Shown here one piece after another: positions 15,962-22,337 of a DNA stretch of 22,337 nucleotides. Position 1 is the stretch's first letter, and each line of letters begins with the position of its first letter. Under the pieces are notes generated by a model that had not been told where the DNA came from, made no database searches, and was given only the letters and a program-made list of their open reading frames with translations. Origin of the DNA: a virus; IMG/VR virus record IMGVR_UViG_3300030098_002423, positions 16,120 to 38,456 of that record, one strand, 5' to 3'. The translations under genes and the position numbers were made by a program.

Positions 15962-16196
15962 TTGTTCCTGTCTCCGCTGCTTTCAGTTTGTTTGATGTTT
16001 CTATTAATTTTATTATGTCCGCATATACTGATCTTCGACCCTCCATATATACGGCTTCTGAAGGATCTATTGGCGGTTGCAATATGGTATTCATTGTTAT
16101 TGACCGCAAATATTCTAAAACTATTTCTCCGTCTTTTGATTCAAAAAAATTTGTTGCTAAATGTGCTACTGTACTCTTTGCTATTTGTCTATTCAT
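15888..16196 (-). CDS. Bbp19-like phage protein
   Basis: I start at the ATG giving MNRQIAKSTVAHLATNFFES (102 residues), which forms an ATGA overlap with the portal stop; the longer open frame would add 43 residues lying inside the portal gene. The order ATNFFESKDGEIVLEYL, then PPIDPSEAVYMEGRRSVYAD, then IIKLIETSN matches the Bbp19-like family as I remember it: a 'F.s.dG..vL..L' start and an 'EG.R.v...I' centre. That family is found beside portal and capsid genes of podoviruses, with no firm biochemical role. Its last 74 bases overlap the scaffold gene in a different frame, so its C-terminal tail (NNRVSGDTRTVDS) is read from the same DNA as the scaffold N-terminus. Confidence 0.78.
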   Translation of the reverse strand: MNRQIAKSTVAHLATNFFESKDGEIVLEYLRSITMNTILQPPIDPSEAVYMEGRRSVYADIIKLIETSNKLKAAETGTNERVTNIFTRANNRVSGDTRTVDS

Positions 16197-17728
16197 ATAG
16201 GCGGCTCTCCACGTTGTTGTTCCAATACAGGCGCTAATTGCCCGACAGTTTCCTGCAATAATGCAGCTTGCTCTTCTGGCTTGCGTAACAAGTCCAAAGG
16301 AATTTGTTGTTTTTCTGCATACCATTTAGCAGCTTTATCTTGATCAACAAGCACTTGTAATATCTGTGGGCCGAAAACACTAACCATACGCTGCAAAAAC
16401 TGATCCATATTAGTTACATCTTGCATACGTTGTGCTGTAGCCAATGGCGACTGCGATACAATCTGTATTTGTTTGCCATCGATTGTTGGTATCTTAATAA
16501 GACCTTTATCTTTTAAAATATAGATAACTCGCTGTATTACAGGTTCAACCAATTCTTTCATCAAACGACCAAAAGCTGGCCCAATTTCATTAGCGAGTTG
16601 AGCCATACGTTCTGCAACCTCTGTAGCCGACATTGGTGTGGCTTCATGTGGTCTACCTAGTTGCTGATTGTATAATGCTTTTTTAATGTTATGACGCATA
16701 TCATCTAACACTAACTGCCCTACATCGAATCGTGCAGGAGTTTGCAATGGATCTATACGAGATCCGGGGGCGCGAGGGATGATGATTCCCGGTCTTAAGT
16801 TAATGCTATCTGGATTTATCACCCCGTCATCATCCGCTTGCCACATTCCAGTTACCGCCATATCAGCGTTTTCTAGAATTAGTTGCACTGTTAAGTTACA
16901 AGTGCGTATTGCAGGAAGAGCATTTATAACAGGGCCACGACCATAACTTTCGCCAGCAGCCTTGCTCCATCGGAACAATATCCAAGGGTTAGATCCACGA
17001 CCCTCGTATCGCTCTCTGGCTATTTCTTGCTCTATAGACGGTATATGCGCTACATAATCCCACTGTCGTAAATTCGGCTTACTACGATCTCGCATCGTAC
17101 TTTGTACAAGTTCTATACGATCATCTGTATAATTTTTTGACTTAATGACTTCATATACATCTTTTGGAAGATCAGGATACATAATCGGTAAATGATCTAC
17201 TTTACAAAACTTCCTGTAATGTATGTCATCGATTTGTCCATCCGGGCCATCTTCGATAGCAATTTCTGTAAGTGGTATAGCACGAAACCTTAAAGGATCT
17301 ATTGCATCTCCGGGCATAACATGAAGTATTCCTGTACCAACTGCTAAATCATGTAGCGCTTCATTTACTTCTTGGTCAAAATTAGAAGCAGCAATGTAGT
17401 CAAATACTTTCTGTGTAATTGCTTGCAACTCTTCGTTTATTTCTTCTGCCTCATCAACATCTTCAATATCACTGCCAGCAACTAAATTAGCCCATCGACT
17501 AAACGGTGGCATTAAACTACTTTGCAATTCGGCTGCAAATTCTGTAACACCAACAACAGCAGTTTCATCAAATATTCTATCTGTACGCGATTGACCTAAT
17601 GTATCGCTATAATCAAACCCTTGTCTGGTCGGCATAGTATAATCATACGCATCTTGAAATAGCGGTCTAAACTTATCTCTATTGTTAAACGCCATTTCTG
17701 CTTTGTGTTTAATGTCTTTAGGAGTCAT
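16193..17728 (-). CDS. Portal (head-to-tail connector) protein
   Basis: This 511-residue protein matches the T7 gp8-type connector family (Head-tail connector, PF12236), close to T7 gp8's 536 residues. Twelve copies form the ring at one capsid vertex through which DNA enters and leaves and on which TerL and the tail dock. Recognisable segments are RPLFQDAYDYTMPTRQGF (about residues 21-38), RTDRIFDETAVVGVTEFAAE (48-67) and SLMPPFSRWANL (71-82). Further on come WILFRWSKAAGESYGRGPVI and the C-terminal helical PHEATPMSATEVAERMAQLA, all typical of the family. The C-terminus is Gln-rich (LEQQRGEPPI). The stop TGA overlaps the next ATG as ATGA. The start ATG has GGGA 6 bases upstream. Confidence 0.95.
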   Translation of the reverse strand: MTPKDIKHKAEMAFNNRDKFRPLFQDAYDYTMPTRQGFDYSDTLGQSRTDRIFDETAVVGVTEFAAELQSSLMPPFSRWANLVAGSDIEDVDEAEEINEELQAITQKVFDYIAASNFDQEVNEALHDLAVGTGILHVMPGDAIDPLRFRAIPLTEIAIEDGPDGQIDDIHYRKFCKVDHLPIMYPDLPKDVYEVIKSKNYTDDRIELVQSTMRDRSKPNLRQWDYVAHIPSIEQEIARERYEGRGSNPWILFRWSKAAGESYGRGPVINALPAIRTCNLTVQLILENADMAVTGMWQADDDGVINPDSINLRPGIIIPRAPGSRIDPLQTPARFDVGQLVLDDMRHNIKKALYNQQLGRPHEATPMSATEVAERMAQLANEIGPAFGRLMKELVEPVIQRVIYILKDKGLIKIPTIDGKQIQIVSQSPLATAQRMQDVTNMDQFLQRMVSVFGPQILQVLVDQDKAAKWYAEKQQIPLDLLRKPEEQAALLQETVGQLAPVLEQQRGEPPI

Positions 17729-17731
17729 AAG

Positions 17732-17953
17732 TTATCCCAACAAACTTTTTTTAGTTTGGTTATCGCCTGTACCAGCACCTAATAAACTCGAATAGCCAAC
17801 ACGACCACGCATACGTGCATTTCGCAATCTGCGATCCTTTTCTTCTTGCCTTGCTTGTTCTTCCTCGGCTTGACGTTGGGCTGCTAATCTATCGGCCTCT
17901 AGTTGTGGATCAGGACTATCCCCACCAAATAACTTTTTTGTAATACCGCCCAT
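17732..17953 (-). CDS. Small charged protein before the portal
   Basis: This is a 73-residue protein starting MGGITKKLFGG. I choose the ATG at 17953 because GGAG sits 6 bases upstream; a GTG at 17965 directly after the previous stop would add four residues (MENG) but lacks a spaced site. After an acidic Pro/Asp linker (DSPDPQLEADRL) comes a Gln, Glu and Arg-rich coiled-coil-like helix (about residues 24-46) and a C-terminal GRVGYSSLLGAGTGDNQ. Short proteins of this shape (glycine-rich start, charged helix, R.R.G..SLLGAG-type end) commonly lie next to portal genes in podoviruses, as I recall, but their function is unknown. The portal ATG follows 3 bases after its stop. A minor head-tail joining or scaffold-associated role is possible but not shown. 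Confidence 0.7.
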   Translation of the reverse strand: MGGITKKLFGGDSPDPQLEADRLAAQRQAEEEQARQEEKDRRLRNARMRGRVGYSSLLGAGTGDNQTKKSLLG

Positions 17954-17965
17954 TCCATTCTCCAC

Positions 17966-18379
17966 TTACAATTCGGTAGGTGTAAAACAAACCGATGCAC
18001 CGGCTTTTTTGTACGCACAAAACAATTGCGTTGGTGTCCACGCCCAACTTTTAAATTTCACTAAATGCTTCATTGCGCTTACACAAGTAGCTATTGGGTG
18101 AAATGGTTTTTTGTACGTCGCATCCGGCTCTAAAGCACTCAGGATTACACTTTCTGTATTATAAAAATGTATCAGCATTGCATCTACGTGATCTGTTGTA
18201 AGTTTCGTTATGCAAATTCCGTATAACGACCACTCATAAAAGTACCATTGATCTAATTCGGGGTCGAACCCAAGTGCCGCTACGTGTTTGTATTTGCCTC
18301 TACAAAACACATAATCCCACCAATACATTTTTTTTCTAGCAATAAATACTAAGTACCACGACGAAATATCTGTTCCCAT
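17966..18379 (-). CDS. Unknown protein with a circularly permuted NlpC/P60 (papain-like) residue pattern
   Basis: This is a 137-residue protein rich in Trp, Tyr, Phe and Cys, lying between TerL and portal. What is seen: His32 at the start of a strand-like segment (KYKHVAALGFD), Glu49 in the next strand-like segment (WYFYEWS), and Cys99 opening a helix-like segment (ATCVSAMKHLVKF), followed by a WTPTQLF..YKKAGAS ending. The order His, acid, Cys with Cys last is that of circularly permuted NlpC/P60 (LRAT/YiiX-like) thiol hydrolases. 'TP..L......GA' endings are common in NlpC/P60-like proteins. By family this could be a peptidase, amidase or acyl-transferase acting on peptidoglycan or lipids; here that is only inference. 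The start overlaps TerL by 31 bases with a weak ribosome site, and an alternative ATG lies at 18328. Confidence 0.72.
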   Translation of the reverse strand: MGTDISSWYLVFIARKKMYWWDYVFCRGKYKHVAALGFDPELDQWYFYEWSLYGICITKLTTDHVDAMLIHFYNTESVILSALEPDATYKKPFHPIATCVSAMKHLVKFKSWAWTPTQLFCAYKKAGASVCFTPTEL

Positions 18380-19929
18380 TTGTCATTTGCTCTTTTTTTA
18401 GGTTGCATCACGTGTTTTTGTCTATCAAACGGATCGAAAAATGCCTTACCATTTACTACGTTAGCTTTTTTTTGTCCAAGCATTTGTCTCGCTTCTCCAC
18501 CACCTACAATGGCATACTGCAAAGCATCATGTACGTGACTAAATTTATTTTTATCTGGTGTATCGTGATAACGTTCAGTTACACCACTAGCCCTCACACG
18601 AACATACGAATACCCACCCTCAAACCCGCGCTTCAAGACAGTACAACTAGGATCTATCAAAAATCCTGATTTGCCTTGAATAACGCGAGTGAGTGTCCCA
18701 TCCACACTATCTATCCGTAAACTTGGATCATTTGTGGGCGCTGGATACGCTTTTAGCCCTGCTACACGCAATATGCTAAATGGCGTTTTTTCGTCGGTCT
18801 GCGCTCTATAGTCGCCAGCCGGGTCTCCATATACAATTACGTCACCAGAATGGTCTGGGAATTTTTTGGCGATAACGTGTTTTACTTCTTGAGCGAATTT
18901 CTCCGCACCCATATTCGCAGCCACTAATTCTGCCAATACTATCCACCGTCCAGTTGGCAATCGTTGCGCAAAGACGGCTGCAGGCGTTAATCCGAAGTCC
19001 ATACCTACGATAATTGTTTGACCCGGAGCAGGAGGGATTGGTTCTTTCGCTACGTGCAAATCTGCTGAAAAATTGGGATATACTACTTTCCCATCCACCA
19101 CATTGCCAATTCGATTCATAACATAGACATCTATCCATGATTTTGTTTTCCCACTTATAAGTTTCGGATAGTACGTTTCCACGAGGTTGTCTTTGTTCTC
19201 AGCTTTATTGTTTAGCTGATAATCTAAAACTTCCCCATCGGGCGCTTTGATCTCTTTCAAGGCGCTTGGTTGCGTAAAAAACTTCCAATCGTCGGGCTGT
19301 ACAAGTGTTAACGCTTCTTCTCTTGTTAAATACTCAGGTAATGGCACTTCCCCTGACATGATTGCCCACCAATGGTCTTCGTCAGGTGCGTTCGTGTCCA
19401 TAATTACACCATACCACGTAGGTCCACCGTCTTTTTTACTTGGGAATCGGCCAACACGCATAGTACACGCATCGATAATAGATTTAGGCACTTCTCTTGC
19501 CTCATTTATCCAAATGCCAGTAAATTCTATAGATAATAACTTTCTAACGTCTTCGTCACGGTCTAACGCTATAAATATTACTTCTATTTCTACATCTGCA
19601 AACTTAACAACATGCGTATATGGCACTGACCACTTAAAAATGCCAAAAACATCCTCTGGATACCAATCTAGCCATGTTTTTATTGTTGTTGTGCGTAATT
19701 GCGGGTTTGTATTGCGTACAACACCCCATCTTGACCGCCTAACACCACTTTTATCAGGTTCTTGCTGGCAGGCACGTCGCATTACTTCTATACAGCAACT
19801 TACCGACTTACCGCTACCTACAGGGCCACGTACACCACGCACAAAAGAATCATCTTTTAGAAATTCTTTTAATACCGGGCCACCCGGCTTATACGAAAAA
19901 TCGTAAGTTTTAGGTGAGTTGTCCAGCAT
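18349..19929 (-). CDS. terL: Terminase large subunit (DNA packaging ATPase and nuclease)
   Basis: This 526-residue protein powers DNA translocation through the portal and cuts the concatemer. The Walker A loop is GPVGSGKS at residues 35-42. The Walker B region is TGIWINEARE around 137-146, with Glu143 as the likely catalytic acid. A coupling-motif-like stretch, MDTNAPDEDHWW, follows at about 177-188. The C-terminal RNase H-like nuclease has GMDFG with Asp311, VIVYGDPAGDYR with Asp369, and HVHDALQYA with Asp468, giving the acidic set expected for metal binding. The length fits the phage range. The N-terminus starts 20 bases inside the previous gene, with AAAGG upstream of the ATG. The last 31 bases overlap the next gene. 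All motifs are intact, so the enzyme should be active. Confidence 0.95.
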   Translation of the reverse strand: MLDNSPKTYDFSYKPGGPVLKEFLKDDSFVRGVRGPVGSGKSVSCCIEVMRRACQQEPDKSGVRRSRWGVVRNTNPQLRTTTIKTWLDWYPEDVFGIFKWSVPYTHVVKFADVEIEVIFIALDRDEDVRKLLSIEFTGIWINEAREVPKSIIDACTMRVGRFPSKKDGGPTWYGVIMDTNAPDEDHWWAIMSGEVPLPEYLTREEALTLVQPDDWKFFTQPSALKEIKAPDGEVLDYQLNNKAENKDNLVETYYPKLISGKTKSWIDVYVMNRIGNVVDGKVVYPNFSADLHVAKEPIPPAPGQTIIVGMDFGLTPAAVFAQRLPTGRWIVLAELVAANMGAEKFAQEVKHVIAKKFPDHSGDVIVYGDPAGDYRAQTDEKTPFSILRVAGLKAYPAPTNDPSLRIDSVDGTLTRVIQGKSGFLIDPSCTVLKRGFEGGYSYVRVRASGVTERYHDTPDKNKFSHVHDALQYAIVGGGEARQMLGQKKANVVNGKAFFDPFDRQKHVMQPKKRANDKWEQIFRRGT

Positions 19930-20146
19930 CTATCAAAGCCTTTAACTGTTTCTCAGCGACCCTTGGGCCAATAGCTTCAATAATGCGATCCATCTCCCTT
20001 TCTGTCATATGACTTGCAGGATAGTTTTTCATGTGTACTTTTCTAACAACTTGCCTAAGTTTTTGCAAATCATCGAATGATAAGCTGCCTAACCAATCTG
20101 AATAATGATATGGCTCTATTTTGCTGTAGTCTATGCTCTTTTCCAT
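19910..20146 (-). CDS. Small protein upstream of TerL; possible small terminase subunit
   Basis: This is a 78-residue, mostly helical protein: a polar start (MEKSIDYSKIEPYHYSDWLG), then LSFDDLQKLRQVVRKVHMKN and MTEREMDRIIEAIGPRVAEK. Two charged helices joined by a short turn could be a DNA-binding or oligomerisation unit. It lies directly upstream of TerL and overlaps it by 20 bases, the usual place for the small terminase subunit, which binds the packaging site and regulates TerL. However, I see no clear helix-turn-helix signature, and it is short for a T7 gp18-type subunit (about 89 residues). The small subunit call rests on position alone. The ribosome binding site GAGG is about 9 bases from the ATG. 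Confidence 0.65.
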   Translation of the reverse strand: MEKSIDYSKIEPYHYSDWLGSLSFDDLQKLRQVVRKVHMKNYPASHMTEREMDRIIEAIGPRVAEKQLKALIDAGQLT

Positions 20147-20150
20147 TATT

Positions 20151-20624
20151 TTATTCCTCAGGTTTTTCGGGAAATTCTACATCAGGCCAATCTTCATGCG
20201 CTGGCAAATCCCTTAGTGCCTGTCTATATGTTTTCATTGCATCTGGCATTGTAACATCTGATAATGCGTAAAAGTCTGTTTCTGCCAGTAACGCATTTCG
20301 TTTTTCCCTTTTATCAGCCTCCTGCACAGATAATATTTCTGCCTCTCTAGCTTTATTTTCATCAGTAATGTCACGCTCTGTATATGTATAATGGTATACA
20401 TTATCTATTAGTTCATGCCCTGTAATAGTAACTTCTTTATTAACATCATTAATCCAAGGACTTTGCACTTCATGTAAAACACCATCAACTAATACTTCAT
20501 GTGCATCATTATTGCTTTCAAATGCTATATGACCTTCTCTTTCAGCTTGTTGCCTAGCTAATTCAAAATTACCTATAGCTAAAATTTGTTGACATATACC
20601 TTTGTTGTCAAAAATTTTTAACAT
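20151..20624 (-). CDS. Tail fibre assembly chaperone-like protein
   Basis: This is a 157-residue protein. Its C-terminal third reads KREKRNALLAETDFYALSDV, then YRQALRDLPAHEDWPDVEFP. This is the recognisable pattern of the phage tail assembly chaperone family (Phage_tail_APC, PF16778): an RN.LL..(S/T)D helix, a YRQALRDLP helix and a W/P-rich end. Known relatives help fold or trimerise tail fibre proteins and are usually encoded directly downstream of a fibre gene. Here it follows three fibre-like genes with a TAATG overlap, so these are its likely clients. The N-terminal 100 residues are charged and partly helical, and they may recognise the client. The stop is followed 4 bases later by the next gene's ATG. 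The large fibre at the far left of the window has no such chaperone beside it. Confidence 0.8.
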   Translation of the reverse strand: MLKIFDNKGICQQILAIGNFELARQQAEREGHIAFESNNDAHEVLVDGVLHEVQSPWINDVNKEVTITGHELIDNVYHYTYTERDITDENKAREAEILSVQEADKREKRNALLAETDFYALSDVTMPDAMKTYRQALRDLPAHEDWPDVEFPEKPEE

Positions 20625-21283
20625 TATGCAAAACCTTCTATTTCTTTAACTTCTACCATTACGTCTGTTCGTTGTCCTGATTGATAACTGCTGTAATTTT
20701 GAACTCTATAAAAGTAATAAAGTTCTTCACCTGCTTCCATAATAAAATCTTTTTGTGCATCAACTTGAGCAGCGCTATTTTGACTACCACTCCAAGGATC
20801 AGAGTTACTCTGATATTGTTGTGATGAAAACATATCATTTGAACTTTGTCCCCTAGGAGAGTTATCACTTGATAGATAAGCATTTTGCATATATTTAGCT
20901 TGACCACTTCCCCACCAACCTTGATTATATGCACCCACGCTATAGTTAGCACCTATCGAGGATTCTAAGTAGTCGTGAGGATTTCTTAGTGTTATCATTT
21001 GTCCATCACTAGCAGAAGAATTAAAACTATATTTACCTACTGCAATGATGGAATGTAATCTAGGACTAGACGCATATTTTTGAGCAGCTAATTGAATAGC
21101 AAAAGTTTGGATTGTTCCAGTATTTACTTTACCTACTGTAGCATATTTAAAATTAATTAACGCTTTTTTACCAGTAGGAACAGTGTAAATTAAGTTATGC
21201 GCTCTAGAAGTATTAGAATTTAATGTATACTGGTTATATATAAGTTTAGTTCTTGGTAAATTTTCAATAATTTGTCTACCCAT
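20624..21283 (-). CDS. Beta-rich virion-type protein, paralogue of the preceding gene in its N-terminal part
   Basis: I start this at the ATG giving MGRQIIENLPRTK (219 residues). It lies just after the previous stop and has GAGGAA about 9 bases upstream; the longer frame, 21 codons further up, would run inside the previous gene. Residues about 25-50 contain NLIYTVPTGKKALINFKY, matching the IYTVPASKTA segment of the 104-residue neighbour. Residues about 110-180 are unusually rich in Ser, Gln, Asn, Tyr and Gly, a low-complexity stretch that could form a flexible or fibrous surface. The C-terminus returns to ordered beta pattern (GEELYYFYRVQNYSSYQSGQ, then VMVEVKEIEGFA). The stop overlaps the chaperone-like gene's ATG by one base (TAATG). 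A tail or fibre component is likely from context; the family name is unknown to me. Confidence 0.66.
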   Translation of the reverse strand: MGRQIIENLPRTKLIYNQYTLNSNTSRAHNLIYTVPTGKKALINFKYATVGKVNTGTIQTFAIQLAAQKYASSPRLHSIIAVGKYSFNSSASDGQMITLRNPHDYLESSIGANYSVGAYNQGWWGSGQAKYMQNAYLSSDNSPRGQSSNDMFSSQQYQSNSDPWSGSQNSAAQVDAQKDFIMEAGEELYYFYRVQNYSSYQSGQRTDVMVEVKEIEGFA

Positions 21284-21287
21284 TGTC

Positions 21288-21602
21288 TTATTCCTCAAAT
21301 CCATAGGCACTGGCAGATATGTTTGCCGTGTCAGTTCGCACCACAAGTTGTTTAGTTGCTTGCATTACAATTCCTGTACGCTCCAGTACTCCTTTAGGTG
21401 GTAGTATTGTTTCATACTCAATATATTCTGCATTACCGATTGAACCTGATGCACACAATCCTACTCGTATTGCGGCTGAAGCAGTTCCCCTGTTTACTAA
21501 AGACAAAGTTAAACTTGCTGTCTTAGATGCAGGAACAGTATAAATACTAGTATCTGTATTAACACTTGTTATATCCGTTTGCCCTAATATGCCTGATGCC
21601 AT
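21288..21602 (-). CDS. Small beta-rich virion-type protein (YTVP motif)
   Basis: This is a 104-residue protein with alternating hydrophobic and polar residues typical of a beta sandwich and almost no helix. The N-terminal part contains SIYTVPASKTASLTLSLVNR, about residues 19-38. The 219-residue protein encoded next has a matching segment (IYTVPTGKKALINFKY), so the two probably share a domain. The second half (EYIEYETILPPKGVLERTGI) resembles small structural proteins seen beside fibre genes in marine phages; this is from memory of the family, not a search. The ribosome binding site GAGG sits 8 bases before the ATG. The downstream start lies 4 bases past this gene's stop. A role in the fibre or adhesin complex is inferred from the neighbours. 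Confidence 0.68.
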   Translation of the reverse strand: MASGILGQTDITSVNTDTSIYTVPASKTASLTLSLVNRGTASAAIRVGLCASGSIGNAEYIEYETILPPKGVLERTGIVMQATKQLVVRTDTANISASAYGFEE

Positions 21603-21612
21603 AGTTTAATCC

Positions 21613-22059
21613 TCACATTGATCCAAAAAAATACGCTTTGCCGTTACTCGTACCTCCTGCTGGAATTTCTACACTGCTCCAGCTTGTTACGCCATTTCCA
21701 TCTGTGCTAAGAAACTGCCCAGAGGTTCCAGTATTTGGAGGCAAAGTAAGTGTTGGGTTGCCGCTAAAATTTGCATGTGCTGGCGCTTTTAAGGCAACAT
21801 AATGCGCATTATTTACTTCGCAATACATTCGAATCTCTGATTGCGTGCCAGTGTTTTTAATCCCTAAAACACCATCGGCTATAGAGTTTGATCCCATAGT
21901 AAGGTCGCCACCCAAAGCAGGCGTCGTGTCTTCTGATAGTTCGGTTATGCCAGCATCTTGCGCTGACCAGTTAGTGCCATCAGATGTTAATATTTGACCG
22001 TTATTACCAGCAGATATAACTGCTAAGTTCTTGTCAGCTACATCTCTTGCTCTAGTCAT
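21613..22059 (-). CDS. Tail fibre-like structural protein
   Basis: This is a 148-residue protein. It opens with MTRARDVADKNLA and carries ITELSEDTTPALGGDLTMGS around residues 38-57; both motifs recur at the starts of fibre and baseplate-fibre proteins of marine phages, as I recall them. Two copies of a GQ(I/F)L..DG....W pattern (about residues 20-32 and 118-131) suggest short repeated beta elements. The body is rich in Gly, Ser, Thr and Asn with no long helix, as expected for a trimeric fibre or shaft segment. It ends FFGSM. It is short for a receptor-binding protein, so it may be an adaptor or fibre tip rather than a whole fibre. It is coupled by TAATG to the gene before it, and the next gene follows 10 bases later. 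Structural assignment is fairly sure; the exact location in the virion is not known. Confidence 0.72.
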   Translation of the reverse strand: MTRARDVADKNLAVISAGNNGQILTSDGTNWSAQDAGITELSEDTTPALGGDLTMGSNSIADGVLGIKNTGTQSEIRMYCEVNNAHYVALKAPAHANFSGNPTLTLPPNTGTSGQFLSTDGNGVTSWSSVEIPAGGTSNGKAYFFGSM

Positions 22060-22337
22060 TATTCACTTTCCTCACTTGTGGATACTATAGGAGGCCATAC
22101 ATTCCAAAGCCCCTCATCACATTTGACAGCAAACTTATGACGTTGGGCATCATTTACCCAAGGCTCTACGGACAGAGGATTGTAATTGGGAAGATTAATA
22201 AAAAATTTAGTTTCTGCCGTAAAACCTTCATAGTCTACTGTTACGTCAATACCGCCATCTTCATTTTCTGTTTCTGTTATTGGCGGGCGAGTTTTTGCAA
22301 TTGTTGAAGATGAAAGATGCTCGTCAATGGTCGTTTC
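22059..22337 (-). CDS. C-terminal part of an unknown phage protein, truncated by the window edge
   Basis: This frame is open from the right edge for 92 codons and stops with TAA at 22061-22059; the N-terminus is outside the window. The visible part is acidic and rich in Thr, Glu and Asp. It has a tryptophan-rich stretch near the end (EPWVNDAQRHKF, then GLWNVWPP) and finishes with the acidic tail STSEESE. The stop overlaps the ATG of the next gene by one base (TAATG), so the two are probably translated together. Its position at the head of a run of fibre-like genes suggests an adhesion or tail accessory role, but I do not recognise the family and assign no function. The uninterrupted frame, normal-looking composition and TAATG join support it being real. 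Confidence 0.7.
   Translation of the reverse strand, partial: ETTIDEHLSSSTIAKTRPPITETENEDGGIDVTVDYEGFTAETKFFINLPNYNPLSVEPWVNDAQRHKFAVKCDEGLWNVWPPIVSTSEESE

Noticed and set aside
16197-16325. 43-residue N-terminal extension of the Bbp19-like gene
   Set aside because: It would lie inside the portal gene. The internal ATG at 16196 forms a clean ATGA overlap and gives the expected family start.
19247-19906. 219-codon open frame on the plus strand
   Set aside because: It lies wholly antisense to TerL, whose motifs are all intact, and its translation shows no recognisable domain. It is an open shadow frame.
20659-20952. 97-codon minus-strand frame inside the 219-residue beta-rich protein gene
   Set aside because: It is an alternative frame without its own ribosome site, and the translation has no recognisable pattern.

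Overview
The window is a late (structural) segment of a tailed double-stranded DNA phage with a short-tailed, T7-like (podovirus) virion. Every gene I accept lies on the minus strand, so the map reads from right (22337) to left (1). The type comes from the gene set: large terminase, T7-type portal, scaffold, major capsid, tail tubular A and B, three internal (ejection) virion proteins and a gp17-type tail fibre. The fibre-associated motifs and several tiny basic proteins are of kinds I recall from marine phages of cyanobacteria and Alphaproteobacteria. I infer a marine bacterial host, but no host gene, tRNA or integrase is present to name it. There is no RNA polymerase, DNA polymerase or endolysin here, so the early and replication genes lie outside.

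Layout in transcription order. (1) 22337-20151: an adhesion module made of a truncated protein, a fibre-like protein, two beta-rich proteins sharing an 'IYTVP..K.A' motif, and a tail-fibre assembly-chaperone-like protein. (2) 20146-17732: a small protein that might be the small terminase subunit, TerL, a protein with the residue pattern of a circularly permuted NlpC/P60 fold, and a small charged protein. (3) 17728-15221: portal, a Bbp19-like protein and the scaffold. (4) 15202-13975: six very small genes, of which four encode strongly basic peptides and two encode membrane proteins (lysis candidates). (5) 13974-13821: a 154-base leader, the longest non-coding stretch, with a T7-like TATAGAGG core, a hairpin and a direct repeat. 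(6) 13820-12731: major capsid and a downstream small head protein, closed by a strong intrinsic terminator at 12714-12663. (7) 12645-3218: tail tubular A and B, gp14-like, gp15-like, a small HNH-motif protein and gp16-like. (8) 3163-1: the large tail fibre and a truncated zinc-finger-like protein.

The genes are tightly packed. Many joins are TAATG or ATGA overlaps, which suggests translational coupling. The leader plus the terminator make the capsid and its neighbour a separate high-expression unit. Head assembly uses portal, scaffold, capsid and decorator-like protein; TerL packages DNA; tubular A/B and the fibre form the tail; the gp14/15/16-like proteins are expected to form the ejection channel. 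No stretch over 300 bases lacks a gene.

Several starts were moved inward from the longest open frame, using ribosome binding sites and overlaps (genes starting at 21283, 17953, 16196, 14759, 13820 and 12988). Three short genes (15202-15095, 14588-14424, 14424-14257) and two edge-truncated ones were read directly from the sequence.
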